Below are positions 51,347 through 61,045 of a DNA stretch of 64,000 nt, one piece after another. The notes beneath the pieces were generated by a model. That model was not told the origin of the DNA, made no database searches, and saw only the letters and a program-made list of their open reading frames with translations. The stretch comes from Alphaproteobacteria bacterium (GTDB taxonomy: Bacteria > Pseudomonadota > Alphaproteobacteria > Acetobacterales > Acetobacteraceae), in the NCBI GenBank assembly GCA_017307285.1, contig JAFKFI010000057.1:26745-90744 (forward strand), given 5' to 3'. Every line of letters begins with the position of its first letter. Positions within the stretch are counted from its first letter, which is position 1. A program made the translations under genes and the position numbers.

Positions 51347-52443
51347 ATCCGGGTTTCGTCACCTTCCTTTCGGCTGCTGCGGAGGACCGCCGCGACGCCT
51401 TCCTCGGCGCGGCGCAGAGCTTGGGCGCCCCAGAGCAGAACATCGAGAAGGACTTCTGGGTCTGTTGGACGCTCGATGCGCTGTTCAATGGCGCCGAGGC
51501 GGGCGGCCCTCGATTGCTGTTCAAGGGCGGGACCTCGCTGTCGAAGGCTTTCGGATTGATCTCCCGCTTCTCGGAAAACATCGACATCACGATCTTTCGG
51601 GACGACCTGGGCGAGGGCGCGACCGTCGATGAACTGGAGGCGCTGAGCGGTAAGAAACGACGACGGCGGCTCGACGCCATCAAGGGGGTGAGTCAGGGCT
51701 ACGTGAACGAGACGATGCGCCAGCAGGTCGAGGGGCACTTGCGCGAGACCCTGGAGACTGCGGGCCTGGAAGCTGAAGCCGGGCGGGTGGAGCTCGATCC
51801 CGACGACTCCGACCGGCAAAGCCTGTTGATTTGGTATCCGAAGGTGACGGCGGCTGACGAGGGATACGTCAGGCCGGCGGTCAAGATCGAGTCAGGCGCC
51901 AAATCGGCGCTCGATCCGAATCAACCCGCAATCGTCAAACCCTATGTCGCCGACGTGCTCGCCGACTTGGAGCTGAGCGTGCCGGACGTCAGAACCGTCG
52001 TTGCGGAACGCACCTTCTGGGACAAGGTCGTGATCCTGCATGGCTTGCGCCAATGGTTCGACGCGCGCGGCGCGCTCCGCGGCGGCGGGCAGCGCATTTC
52101 ACGGCACTACTACGACGTCTATCGGCTGCTGGACTCCGATGTCGGACGCGCCGCTTCGAGCGATCTTGCGCTGGGGATCGACTGCGTGCGGCACGCCCGC
52201 ATGTTCTTCAACAGTCCGGATCTGAACCTCGCGACAGCGGTGCCCGGCTCTTTCACGCTCTCGCCAAGCCGCGAAATGGCCACTGAACTCGCGCGCGACT
52301 ACACCGCCATGGCGGGGATGATCTTCGGAAAGGCGCCCGCGCTCGAAGAGGTCCTCGGCCGGGTCGCCGAGCTCGAGGCCCGGATCAACCAAGCCAAGGG
52401 AGCCGAGGCAAGCGCAGGCCGGACGGGGGGCACAGGAGCATGA
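51343..52443 (+). CDS. abiEii: AbiEii nucleotidyltransferase toxin
   Basis: This 366-aa protein is an AbiEii-family (DUF1814) nucleotidyltransferase. The core reads LLFKGGTSLSKAFGLISRFSENIDITIFRD, with Lys61, the GGTSLS loop and Asp81; the position often occupied by the first Asp of the D-x-D pair is Asn79. A second signature AERTFWDKVVILHGLR holds the conserved Glu and Lys. The toxin is thought to transfer nucleotides to cellular targets and arrest growth on phage infection. Its stop overlaps the hsdR start by four bases. Confidence 0.87.
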   Translation: MNPGFVTFLSAAAEDRRDAFLGAAQSLGAPEQNIEKDFWVCWTLDALFNGAEAGGPRLLFKGGTSLSKAFGLISRFSENIDITIFRDDLGEGATVDELEALSGKKRRRRLDAIKGVSQGYVNETMRQQVEGHLRETLETAGLEAEAGRVELDPDDSDRQSLLIWYPKVTAADEGYVRPAVKIESGAKSALDPNQPAIVKPYVADVLADLELSVPDVRTVVAERTFWDKVVILHGLRQWFDARGALRGGGQRISRHYYDVYRLLDSDVGRAASSDLALGIDCVRHARMFFNSPDLNLATAVPGSFTLSPSREMATELARDYTAMAGMIFGKAPALEEVLGRVAELEARINQAKGAEASAGRTGGTGA

Positions 52444-54815
52444 ACACAGAGGCCGACACCTGCCGGAAATTTGTTGTGCCGCGCTTGCAGGCCGCAGGAT
52501 GGGACAACGCGCCCCACGCGATCAACGAGCAGCGCACCTTCACCGATGGCCGAGTGATCTTCGTCGGGGGTCGTGCTCGCCGCGGCCGGCAGAAGCGGGC
52601 CGACTACATTCTGCGGTTCAGCGCCGACTACCCGATCGCCGTCGTGGAAGCGAAGGCGAGCTACAAGTCCGCTGCCGATGGTCTGCAGCAGGCCAAGGAC
52701 TACGCCGAGATTCTGGGGCTGAAGTTCGCGATCGCCACGAACGGTGATGAGATCGTGGAGTTCGACTTCTTCACCGGTGTTGAAACGCTGCGCGCCGACT
52801 TTCCAGCACCCGCGGAATTGTGGGCGCGCCAGCGCGCGGGCCTCGGCTTGGCCGACGATGCTGCGGCTAATCGGCTCCTCACACCCGGGTTTCCCGATCC
52901 GGGTAAGCCGCTGCGCTACTATCAAGAAGGCGCGGTCAATCAGGCGCTCCAAGCCATTCTCACCGGCAGGCGGCGCGCGCTCTTGACGCTGTGCACCGGC
53001 GCCGGGAAGACGGCGGTGGCTTTCCAGGTCGCTTGGCGGCTCTGGAGCGCTGGGTGGAACAAGCGCGGCGATTTCCGCAAACCGAAGATCCTGTTTCTCG
53101 CGGACCGCAACATCCTCGTCGACGATCCGATGGGTAAGACGTTTGCGCCGTTCGGCGACGCCCGCTTCAAGATCGAGAATGGCGTGGTCAGCCAGGGCCG
53201 CGACATCTATTTCGCGATCTATCAAGCCATCGCCCGCGACGAACGAAGGCCGGGCCTCTATCGCGAATACGCGCGCGACTTCTTCGATCTGATCATCGTT
53301 GACGAATGTCATCGCGGCAGCGCGCGCGACGACAGCAGTTGGCGGGAGATACTGGAGTATTTCGAGCCGGCATATCAGCTCGGCATGACCGCCACCCCGC
53401 TCAGGGATGACAATCGCGACACCTACGCCTATTTCGGCGCGCCGCTCTACACCTATTCGCTGGCGCAAGGCATAGCCGATGGTTTCCTTGCACCGTACCG
53501 TGTGCATCGCATGGTCACCGACTATGACGCTGCCGGCTGGCGGCCGAGCAAGGGCGAGCTCGACCGTTTCGGACGCGAGATTCCCGACGATGAGTATCAC
53601 ACGAAGGATTTCGAGCGCGTCGTCGCACTGCGGGCCCGCACCGAAGCAATTGCCCGACATCTGACGCACTTCCTCGCCCAGACGGACCGCTTCGCCAAGA
53701 CGATCGTCTTCTGTGTCGACCAGGAGCATGCGAGCGAGATGCGGCGCGCGCTTGCCAACCTCAATTCGGATCTCGTCGTCGCCTATCCGGACTACGCCTG
53801 TCGCGTCACCGCCGACGAGGGCGACATCGGGAAAGGCAAGCTGAATGCGTTTCAGGATGTCGAGACAAAGGTTCCTGTCATTCTCACGACGTCGCAGCTT
53901 CTGACGACGGGTGTCGACGCGCCGACTTGCAAGAATGTCGTCCTCGCGCGCGTCGTGGGCTCGATGACTGAGTTCAAACAGATCATCGGACGCGGCACTC
54001 GCCTGCGCGAGGACTACGGCAAGCTCTTCTTCAACATCCTCGACTACACGGGCACCGCCACAGAGAAGTTCGCTGATCCAGAATTCGACGGCGAACCAAC
54101 GGTCGAGACGGTCACCGAGATCGACGCCGATGGTGAAGTGATCACGAGCGAAGGCGAGGAGAAGCCTCCGCCAGAGGCAGCCGATGAGCCAGAGGGCGAC
54201 GCGCCCCCGGCCGGGCTGCCGCCGGACGAAGAGCCAGGCGAGCCGCGCAAGTACTACGTCGATGGCGGGGCGGTGGAGGTGGTTGCCCATCTCGTGTACG
54301 AGCTGGACACCGACGGCAAGCGTCTCACCTGCAGGAAGCTGACGGATTGGACCGGCGAGAAGGTCCGAACCCTCTATCCGACCGCAGCGAGCTTTCGCGC
54401 AGACTGGCTCAATGCCGATAAGCGCCAAGTCGTGGTCGAAGCGCTCGCCGAGCGCGGCATCGACCTTGAGACCTTGGCGACGGAGGCGGGCCGACCAGAC
54501 GACGATCCCTTCGATCTGCTTTGCCATCTCGCTTGGAACGCTCCCCTAAGGACGCGTAGGGAGCGGGCGGAGCGCCTCCAGCGTGACCGCCGAGACTTCT
54601 TCGACCAGTACTGCGCCGAGGCACGGGCCGTGCTTGAAGCCCTGCTCGAAAAGTATGCCGATCACGGCGCGGCTCAATTCGTGCTGCCCGGCATCTTGAA
54701 AGTGCCGCCGCTCGCGGGCTTCGGCAATCCCAGTGAAATCGCGCGACGCTTCGGAGGTCCGGACAAGCTGCGCGCGGCCGTCAACGAAATGTCCGGTCTC
54801 TTGTACGCCGCTTAG
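52440..54815 (+). CDS. hsdR: Type I restriction endonuclease subunit R
   Basis: This 791-aa HsdR is the motor and nuclease subunit of a type I system. The N-terminal nuclease has KRADYILRFSADYPIAVVEAKAS, with Asp and the E-A-K motif. The translocase has Walker A LCTGAGKTAVAFQ, the box VDECHRGSARDD and motif VI IIGRGTRLREDYGK. An acidic Pro-rich linker follows at about 570-605. The ATG overlaps the abiEii stop, so restriction and AbiE appear to be one operon. Length fits EcoEI-type HsdR. Confidence 0.94.
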   Translation: MNTEADTCRKFVVPRLQAAGWDNAPHAINEQRTFTDGRVIFVGGRARRGRQKRADYILRFSADYPIAVVEAKASYKSAADGLQQAKDYAEILGLKFAIATNGDEIVEFDFFTGVETLRADFPAPAELWARQRAGLGLADDAAANRLLTPGFPDPGKPLRYYQEGAVNQALQAILTGRRRALLTLCTGAGKTAVAFQVAWRLWSAGWNKRGDFRKPKILFLADRNILVDDPMGKTFAPFGDARFKIENGVVSQGRDIYFAIYQAIARDERRPGLYREYARDFFDLIIVDECHRGSARDDSSWREILEYFEPAYQLGMTATPLRDDNRDTYAYFGAPLYTYSLAQGIADGFLAPYRVHRMVTDYDAAGWRPSKGELDRFGREIPDDEYHTKDFERVVALRARTEAIARHLTHFLAQTDRFAKTIVFCVDQEHASEMRRALANLNSDLVVAYPDYACRVTADEGDIGKGKLNAFQDVETKVPVILTTSQLLTTGVDAPTCKNVVLARVVGSMTEFKQIIGRGTRLREDYGKLFFNILDYTGTATEKFADPEFDGEPTVETVTEIDADGEVITSEGEEKPPPEAADEPEGDAPPAGLPPDEEPGEPRKYYVDGGAVEVVAHLVYELDTDGKRLTCRKLTDWTGEKVRTLYPTAASFRADWLNADKRQVVVEALAERGIDLETLATEAGRPDDDPFDLLCHLAWNAPLRTRRERAERLQRDRRDFFDQYCAEARAVLEALLEKYADHGAAQFVLPGILKVPPLAGFGNPSEIARRFGGPDKLRAAVNEMSGLLYAA

Positions 54816-54829
54816 GGAAGAAACTCTGA

Positions 54830-56392
54830 ATGCCGCCACGTGAAATGAAAAGAAACAAGGCGCCGAAGACTACGGCCCAGCGCCTCGATAGCGTCATCAA
54901 GTCCGCGCGCAACAAGATGCGCAAGGACCGCGAGCTGAAGACGGACCTCACGCGGCTTCCGACCCTGACGTGGCTGATGTTCTTGAAGTTTGTGGACGAC
55001 ATGGAACGGGTCCACGAAGACGAGGCCGTGCTCGCCGGCGAGACCTATCGCAACCTGATCGACCCTCCGTACCGTTGGCGGGACTGGGCGTCCGATCCCG
55101 GGGGCATCACGGGACCAGATCTGCTCTCTTTCATAAACGGCGAGCAGGCTGTTCGAAGCGATGGCACGCAAGGCGCGGGGCTCTTCGCCTACTTGCGAAG
55201 TCTGCGAGGCAATGGCCAAGGGCGACAGCACCGTGACGTCGTTTCAGCCGTCTTCCGCGATCTGCGCAACTACGCGACCAGTGGGTATGTCCTCCGGGAT
55301 GTGATCAACCTCGTAAACGACATCCACTTCGACAGCACCGAAGACATCCAGACGCTCGGGCGGATGTATGAAACGCTGCTGCGGGAAATGCGGGACGCGG
55401 CGGGTCAGAACGGAGAGTTCTATACACCACGGCCCGTCGTGCGTTTCATGGTCGAGGTTATCGACCCGAAGCTCGGCGAAACGGTTCTCGACCCGGCTTG
55501 CGGCACCGGAGGATTCCTCGCGGCGGCCTTCGATCACATGAGACCCAACGCCGATACCGTGGAGAAGCGCGAGATCCTTCAGCGCTCGACGTTGCGTGGC
55601 GGCGAGGATTCCTCGCTCCCATTCCTGTTGGCGCAAATGAATCTGCTCCTGCACGGGTTGGAAGCGCCCGAGATCGAGTTCGGAAACGCGCTGCGGTTCA
55701 AGCTGACAGAGATCGGTGAGCGTGATCGCGTCGAGGTGATTCTGACCAATCCCCCATTTGGCGGAGAGGAGGAAGCAGGGATTCTCACAAACTTCCCCGA
55801 TGATCGTCGTACCGCTGAGACTGCTCTGCTGTTCTTGCAGCTGATCATGCGGCGCCTGAAGCGCGGCGGAAACGGGCGCGCAGGCGTCGTCGTTCCGCAC
55901 GGGATTCTATTCGGTGATGGTATCGCGGCACGCATCAAGGCTGACTTGCTCGAACAGTTCAACCTCCACACAATCATTCGACTGCCGGATGGCACATTCG
56001 CACCGTATACGGACATTCCGACCAATATCATCTTCTTCGATACGTCCGGTCCGACGCGTGACATTTGGTATTGGGAACAACCTCTTCCGGAGGGCCGGCG
56101 CAAATATTCGAAGACGCAGCCATTGCAGTATGACGAACTACGCGCCTGCTTAGAATGGTGGTGTTCGCGAGAAGAGGGCCCTAATGCTTGGAAGGTATGG
56201 GGACCCGACCTCATAAAGCGCGACAATCAGGGGCGTGTGATCGCCGCGGACCTCGATATCAAGAACCCACATGCCAAGGACATCGTGGACCATCGCCCTC
56301 CTGAACAGATTCTGGAAAGCGCGATTGCCAAAGAAATGGAAATCTTGCGGACGCTTGAAGAGTTGAAAACCCTTCTAGCGGAACGGGTTTGA
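54830..56392 (+). CDS. hsdM: Type I DNA methyltransferase subunit M
   Basis: This 520-aa HsdM has the N-terminal helical domain and the N6-adenine methyltransferase core with EFYTPRPVVRFMVEV, motif I LDPACGTGGFLAAAFD and motif IV ILTNPPFGGEE. With HsdS it modifies the recognition sequence and with HsdR forms the restriction complex. It starts 14 bases after hsdR with aggga upstream. Confidence 0.95.
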   Translation: MPPREMKRNKAPKTTAQRLDSVIKSARNKMRKDRELKTDLTRLPTLTWLMFLKFVDDMERVHEDEAVLAGETYRNLIDPPYRWRDWASDPGGITGPDLLSFINGEQAVRSDGTQGAGLFAYLRSLRGNGQGRQHRDVVSAVFRDLRNYATSGYVLRDVINLVNDIHFDSTEDIQTLGRMYETLLREMRDAAGQNGEFYTPRPVVRFMVEVIDPKLGETVLDPACGTGGFLAAAFDHMRPNADTVEKREILQRSTLRGGEDSSLPFLLAQMNLLLHGLEAPEIEFGNALRFKLTEIGERDRVEVILTNPPFGGEEEAGILTNFPDDRRTAETALLFLQLIMRRLKRGGNGRAGVVVPHGILFGDGIAARIKADLLEQFNLHTIIRLPDGTFAPYTDIPTNIIFFDTSGPTRDIWYWEQPLPEGRRKYSKTQPLQYDELRACLEWWCSREEGPNAWKVWGPDLIKRDNQGRVIAADLDIKNPHAKDIVDHRPPEQILESAIAKEMEILRTLEELKTLLAERV

Positions 56393-56394
56393 GG

Positions 56395-57534
56395 ATGCGG
56401 ACAGCTACGTATTCAATGGCCGAAGTGGCCCCGCTCATCCGCCGTCCTGTCCACTTGGAACCCGACTGTTCCTATCGCGAGATCGGTATCAGATCGTTCG
56501 GCAAGGGCATTTTTCACAAACCCCCGGCCACAAGTCTCCAGATAGGTGAGAAGAAGGTCTTCGCGATCGAACCAGGCGATCTCCTGTTCAACATTGTGTT
56601 CGCATGGGAGGGGGCAGTTGCTGTCGCAAGCGAAGACGAGCGCGGAATGATCGGCTCACATAGATTTTTGACCTGTGTTGCGGATCCACGGTTGGCAGAT
56701 GCGCAGTATCTCTATTGGTACTTCGTTGACGGCCGCGGCTTGAAGCAACTTCAAATCGCTTCACCGGGGGGAGCCGGACGCAACAGGACGCTTGGCGTCG
56801 ATAAACTTGCGGCGATCATGCTGGACCTCCCGACCATCGAGGAACAACGCCGTGTGGCTAAGAAACTCGGCGCTACGGTCAGAAAAATTACTGCTCTGCG
56901 CCAGAGCGCAGAGAGGACCCGGCAGGAGTTCAGGGCAACCTTGGACTCTGCATTTCACAAGTTGATAGCTGGAGCTCCCCGTGTCGCAATGGGAGAGATC
57001 GCGCCAATTGTTCGACGGCCGGTCGAAATTGACCCGGATAAAACATACACGGAGATCGGCGTTCGCAGCTTCTACAAAGGAATCTTTCATCGACGAACGG
57101 TCCAGGGGTCGCAATTCACGTGGCAGAAGCTGTTTCACATTGCAGAGGAAGATCTCGTCTTTAGCAATTTGATGGCTTGGGAGCAGGCAATCGCTCTTGC
57201 GACGGCGGCGGACGAAGGATGTGTTGGCAATCATCGGATGCTCACATGTGAGGCCGATCGAACGAGATGCCTGCCGGTGTTCCTCTGGTATTATTTCCGC
57301 ACGCCTGAAGGTCTCGCGCAGGTCGTAGCAGCCTCACCGGGATCAATCGCACGGAATAAGACCTTGTCAGCAGAGCTGCTGCCGACAATTGCCGTTCCAG
57401 TTCCGTCGCTCGATGCACAAGAGTGGTTTGCAGCTCTTCATGCGAAAGCCAACGCAGTCGAACTTGGTCGAGCCGAGGTTGACCGAGCACTAAGCGGACT
57501 GATGCCATCGTTACTGCACCATGCGTTCGGCTGA
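56395..57534 (+). CDS. hsdS: Type I specificity subunit S
   Basis: This 379-aa HsdS holds two target-recognition domains that are unusually alike: APLIRRPVHLEPDCSYREIG and APIVRRPVEIDPDKTYTEIG, each followed by a RSF-KGIFH block. A conserved helical spacer (EEQRRVAKKLGATVRKITAL) separates them. Such internal similarity suggests either recent duplication or recognition of a near-palindromic bipartite site. The ATG at 56395 is chosen; a TTG at 56389 would overlap hsdM. Base composition from here to 57.6 kb is less GC-rich than its neighbours. Confidence 0.9.
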   Translation: MRTATYSMAEVAPLIRRPVHLEPDCSYREIGIRSFGKGIFHKPPATSLQIGEKKVFAIEPGDLLFNIVFAWEGAVAVASEDERGMIGSHRFLTCVADPRLADAQYLYWYFVDGRGLKQLQIASPGGAGRNRTLGVDKLAAIMLDLPTIEEQRRVAKKLGATVRKITALRQSAERTRQEFRATLDSAFHKLIAGAPRVAMGEIAPIVRRPVEIDPDKTYTEIGVRSFYKGIFHRRTVQGSQFTWQKLFHIAEEDLVFSNLMAWEQAIALATAADEGCVGNHRMLTCEADRTRCLPVFLWYYFRTPEGLAQVVAASPGSIARNKTLSAELLPTIAVPVPSLDAQEWFAALHAKANAVELGRAEVDRALSGLMPSLLHHAFG

Positions 57535-57596
57535 CGCGCGGCGCATTCGATCGTGGATCGCGAGGTGCAGCAACGCTCGGGAGAGTTATACGCGCC

Positions 57597-59132
57597 ATGC
57601 GGACGATATCGGGAGTTGAAGCGGGGGCGCTGATCGAAAGTCAGTTGGCTGCGCACAGCAGCGGATTGCTCTCTGTTCTGATGCGATATCGGTGCGATCA
57701 GGCGGTAGCGGCATGGCATGAAACGATCCGAGCCGTGGAGGAGTTCATCAATCTGCCGAAATTCGGGATCGCCGACGATCAGCTCCGAGCCTGGTTGTGC
57801 GCGGTTAGACTGGACGATGCGTTCGTTTCAAACCCGGGTCCGACATGGCTGGCCGTGCGTCAGGCGCTCGCGCCACATTTTGAGCCGTCGGTCATCTCTC
57901 GGTTTACGCGGGTCATGCTCTACGCCGGCGCCATGGGTGCGGCCTTTGCCGCGCATGGCCTAGACACCCGCGGTGCAGCCATCGCGCTCGACACGATCGG
58001 GGGGGCGGTCGACTATTTTCAGTCGCGGCGACGCCACTTCGTCTCGCTGCTGTACACCATGCCCTACGCTTGCTCCGGCTCGCTCGTCCTTCAGCCCTAC
58101 GACGCGCTGACCGTTCTCATGCCGCAGGTCGAGCATAGCTGCATCGCCATCACCGGCTTCCATCAAAAGCTTGCGCTTCTCGAGGCCATCCCGGATTTCA
58201 GTCTGGAGGTCGACAGCGTCGGCGCGATGGCGAGCCACAGCTTCGAGACCTTGGACGACTATTTTCTCGAGCCGGAGCGCGCATCGATCCACGTGATGGC
58301 TGAGCTGCGTGGCGATCAGTTCACGATGCCAGTCATGGAGGCGCTGGATCGAAGGAAGATTTTTTCGGCCTCAGAACTGCGGAATAGCGTGAAGCTGATC
58401 GGCGCGACCTACGAGGCATTCGGCCTGAAGGACTCTGATTTTTCCGCCATGAGCCTGTTGGTGATCGCCTTCGCGCGCCATTGCCGCGACGACTATTACG
58501 TCGAGATCGGAAAGCAGAAGTTTCGCTCGATGCTGCGCGCGCAACCCGAGCTAGACCCCGTCGAGCTTGAGATACTGCTCGTCAACAAGCCTTCGGACTA
58601 TGCGACGAACACCAATGCCTATCAGCCCTTCCTGGACCTGGGGAATCGGATCGTCTCGAACGTCAATCTGCTGTCGCGCTTCCTCTACGCGTTTAAGAAT
58701 GTTCATCTGGGCAGCCGCCGGCGCTTCCAGATCCATGCGGGGTTCATCTTCGAGGACATGGTGAAACGCGACCTCGAACGCATGGGCTTCTCCGTGACGG
58801 ACATCAAGCGGATCAACCGAAAGGAATTCGACGTCGTCGCCACGCGCGGCGGCGTCATCTTCAACATTCAGTGCAAGAATAACTGGATCGACCTCTCGAA
58901 GATTGAGGCTGAGCGCACGCTGTTCGTCAGATATAACCGGTCCCTGACGAACTACTATGCTCGCGCACTGAAGAAGGAGCGCGGCCGTGAGCATCTGCTG
59001 AAACAGCAACTGGGCTTGGACAAGGTCATGCATTACGTGGTCAGCCGCTTTCCGGTGATCGGCGCGGACCCGGCGGTGATCAACTACAATCAGATCGATC
59101 AGCTTCGTTTCGTGGGCCAGGCGGGCGCATGA
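57597..59132 (+). CDS. Unknown protein with C-terminal PD-(D/E)XK-like nuclease domain
   Basis: I do not recognise this 511-aa family. The first 380 residues are mostly helical without clear motifs. The C-terminal 130 residues start with RRFQIHAGFIFEDMVKRDLE and continue with KEFDVVATRGGVIFNIQCKN, where Asp412, Gln425 and Lys427 form a D-x(12)-Q-x-K pattern seen in restriction-endonuclease-fold proteins such as Mrr-like enzymes. It follows hsdS by 62 bases on the same strand and overlaps the next gene by four bases. A two-gene restriction or abortive-infection module is plausible. Confidence 0.6.
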   Translation: MRTISGVEAGALIESQLAAHSSGLLSVLMRYRCDQAVAAWHETIRAVEEFINLPKFGIADDQLRAWLCAVRLDDAFVSNPGPTWLAVRQALAPHFEPSVISRFTRVMLYAGAMGAAFAAHGLDTRGAAIALDTIGGAVDYFQSRRRHFVSLLYTMPYACSGSLVLQPYDALTVLMPQVEHSCIAITGFHQKLALLEAIPDFSLEVDSVGAMASHSFETLDDYFLEPERASIHVMAELRGDQFTMPVMEALDRRKIFSASELRNSVKLIGATYEAFGLKDSDFSAMSLLVIAFARHCRDDYYVEIGKQKFRSMLRAQPELDPVELEILLVNKPSDYATNTNAYQPFLDLGNRIVSNVNLLSRFLYAFKNVHLGSRRRFQIHAGFIFEDMVKRDLERMGFSVTDIKRINRKEFDVVATRGGVIFNIQCKNNWIDLSKIEAERTLFVRYNRSLTNYYARALKKERGREHLLKQQLGLDKVMHYVVSRFPVIGADPAVINYNQIDQLRFVGQAGA

Positions 59133-59815
59133 CGAATCCCGTGGATATTCGCGATCTGCTCGTGCGGTTCACGGGGCCCGACCTGACGCAGACGCTTGCG
59201 CGGATCGAGAGCAACGTGCGCGGCGTGGCGGCGAAGGATTGCGTAGGCTTTCTTGAGGGCGCGGGCGTGGGTCGAGAGGCGTTGGCCGCGGCGGCCGAAA
59301 TGAAGCGCCTCGCCGGGCAGATCAATGTGACCATCCATGCGCTCGGCATCCTGCTCTGCCTTCCGCACATCCTCGAACCGGATGAGCGGGTCGAATATGT
59401 ATCGCTCGGAGCCGGGAATACCGGGCGCGATTTCGACCTGGAGACCAACCTGCGGGTCGCCGAGTTCAAATTCATTCGTTGGCGCGGCGGCGCGGAGTCG
59501 ATCCGCCAGAATTCTGTGTTCAAGGATTATCTGTTGCTCGCGGAGCATCCGACCGCGAAGCGAAAATATCTCTATCTGCTGGGGACCGAGCACGCGCTCA
59601 GATTCCTGCGGGGCGGTCGCGCCCTGTCGAGTGTTCTGAGCCGCAATGACAAGCTGCAGAAGATGTTCGTCGACCGCTTTGGCGAGACGTTCCGGACGGT
59701 CGGGCATTATTACGCGGCCCATGCCGGTGCGGTGCAAATCGAGGATGTCTCGCCGTGGCTTTCGGAGCTGGCAGAAGAGTTGATCGCGGAGCCGGACGCT
59801 GGCGCCGACGACTAG
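59129..59815 (+). CDS. Unknown protein with PD-(D/E)XK-like motif
   Basis: This 228-aa protein is of no family I recognise. Its centre reads YVSLGAGNTGRDFDLETNLR and then VAEFKFIRWRGG, giving Asp103, Glu112 and Lys114, a D-x(8)-E-x-K nuclease pattern. No membrane segment is present. The gene is coupled to the preceding nuclease-like gene by a four-base overlap, so the two proteins probably work together. It converges with the HEPN gene, overlapping it by four bases at the 3' ends. Confidence 0.55.
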   Translation: MTNPVDIRDLLVRFTGPDLTQTLARIESNVRGVAAKDCVGFLEGAGVGREALAAAAEMKRLAGQINVTIHALGILLCLPHILEPDERVEYVSLGAGNTGRDFDLETNLRVAEFKFIRWRGGAESIRQNSVFKDYLLLAEHPTAKRKYLYLLGTEHALRFLRGGRALSSVLSRNDKLQKMFVDRFGETFRTVGHYYAAHAGAVQIEDVSPWLSELAEELIAEPDAGADD

Positions 59816-60972
59816 GGAGCAGGGCGAGTGACGCGGGCGCGGCGCGCGGCGCGGCCTGCGGGCGGGCGCGTCGCGGTCAGGAGCGCTTCCTCCGTGGATT
59901 TCTGCGGTCCCATGAAGTCCATGCGATCGGCGATATAGGCGCCGAACGCGCGCGCGTCTTTGGCCGATGGCATCGGAACCCCGTATGTGAGCGGGAGAAA
60001 CGCGGTCAACGCGATACGGTAGAGTGGTGCGGCATATTCGAAGATCGTCCGCTGCGGCGTGGGGAGGAAGAGATTGCTGCGCTCGACGGGATTGCCGTGA
60101 AGGAAGTCGTTCCGGCATTCGTAGAGCACTTGATAGAGGCAGGACGCCAGTGTGCGTTTCACCTTGGTCTTGCCGCCCGTGTCGTGCGCGAGCTGGCCGC
60201 TTTCCTGAATCGCCCAGGGCGCGCGCTCAATCATCTCGAACACCTTGTCCCGGTTGGCCTGGCCGTTTCCGCCTGGGTGCACGAGAATCTCGAAAGCGCT
60301 GACCCAGAGGGAAACGACCCGCCCGACGTCGTAGAACGTCGTGTCTGTCCCGGCCGGCAAGAGCGAGGCGTGATACGCCATGTTGAGCGAGCGCATCAGC
60401 GCGACGTCCGCCCAGGCGGCCTCTGCTGCTTCGTAGCGTCGACGCCAGCGCGCCATGAGCGCGGCCAGGAGCGGCTGGTCGATGTCGCTTTCGCCGAGTG
60501 ACGTGCGGAACAGGGCCGGCGACGATTGTCCCTTGAAGCACGAGAGCTCGTGCGTGCCAAGGAGGGCCGGCGTGCTGCCGATCACATCCTCATAGTGTCG
60601 GTCGAGCATCCAAGGGTAGATCGCGAAGGCCTCGCCGAAGAGCACGCGATGCCCGCGCGGATGTCGGAGCTCCAGCGCCCGGCCGTGAGTCACTGCTGTG
60701 ACTGCGATGAGGTCGCGGAAGCTCGCCAGCGCCGTCACGTCGCGAAAGATTGGCGGTGCGGCGGCGTTCAGGATCAGAAGCGCGGGCTCGAACTTCTGTC
60801 CGAAGTTGTCGGCAAAACGGTTCAGGAAGCGCCTGAGCGTCGGATGCGCCCGCTTCAGGGCCGCAACACGGCGATCATGCGCGGGCGCGAGCGCCGCGAT
60901 CTCACAGCCGATCGCGGTTTCCAGCGGAATATTCGGCAGGACGAATACCGGCGTCCAATCTGGAGCAGTCAT
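59812..60972 (-). CDS. HEPN (Apea-like) protein, candidate RNase effector
   Basis: This 386-aa protein has a C-terminal HEPN-type helical domain with the RNase signature R-x4-H in YQVLYECRNDFLHGNP (Arg287, His292), and VGRVVSLWVSAFEILVHPGG typical of Apea-like HEPN proteins. HEPN RNases are frequent toxins and abortive-infection effectors. No antitoxin is adjacent on the same strand. It is transcribed divergently from the AbiV-like gene across only 73 bases, so the two may be co-regulated. Confidence 0.7.
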   Translation of the reverse strand: MTAPDWTPVFVLPNIPLETAIGCEIAALAPAHDRRVAALKRAHPTLRRFLNRFADNFGQKFEPALLILNAAAPPIFRDVTALASFRDLIAVTAVTHGRALELRHPRGHRVLFGEAFAIYPWMLDRHYEDVIGSTPALLGTHELSCFKGQSSPALFRTSLGESDIDQPLLAALMARWRRRYEAAEAAWADVALMRSLNMAYHASLLPAGTDTTFYDVGRVVSLWVSAFEILVHPGGNGQANRDKVFEMIERAPWAIQESGQLAHDTGGKTKVKRTLASCLYQVLYECRNDFLHGNPVERSNLFLPTPQRTIFEYAAPLYRIALTAFLPLTYGVPMPSAKDARAFGAYIADRMDFMGPQKSTEEALLTATRPPAGRAARRARVTRPAP

Positions 60973-61045
60973 GTGCTATTCCTGTCTCGACGGCAAACGC
61001 CTGCAGTTTCTGAAGTATTTCTGCTTACAACACGTCGGAACAACA

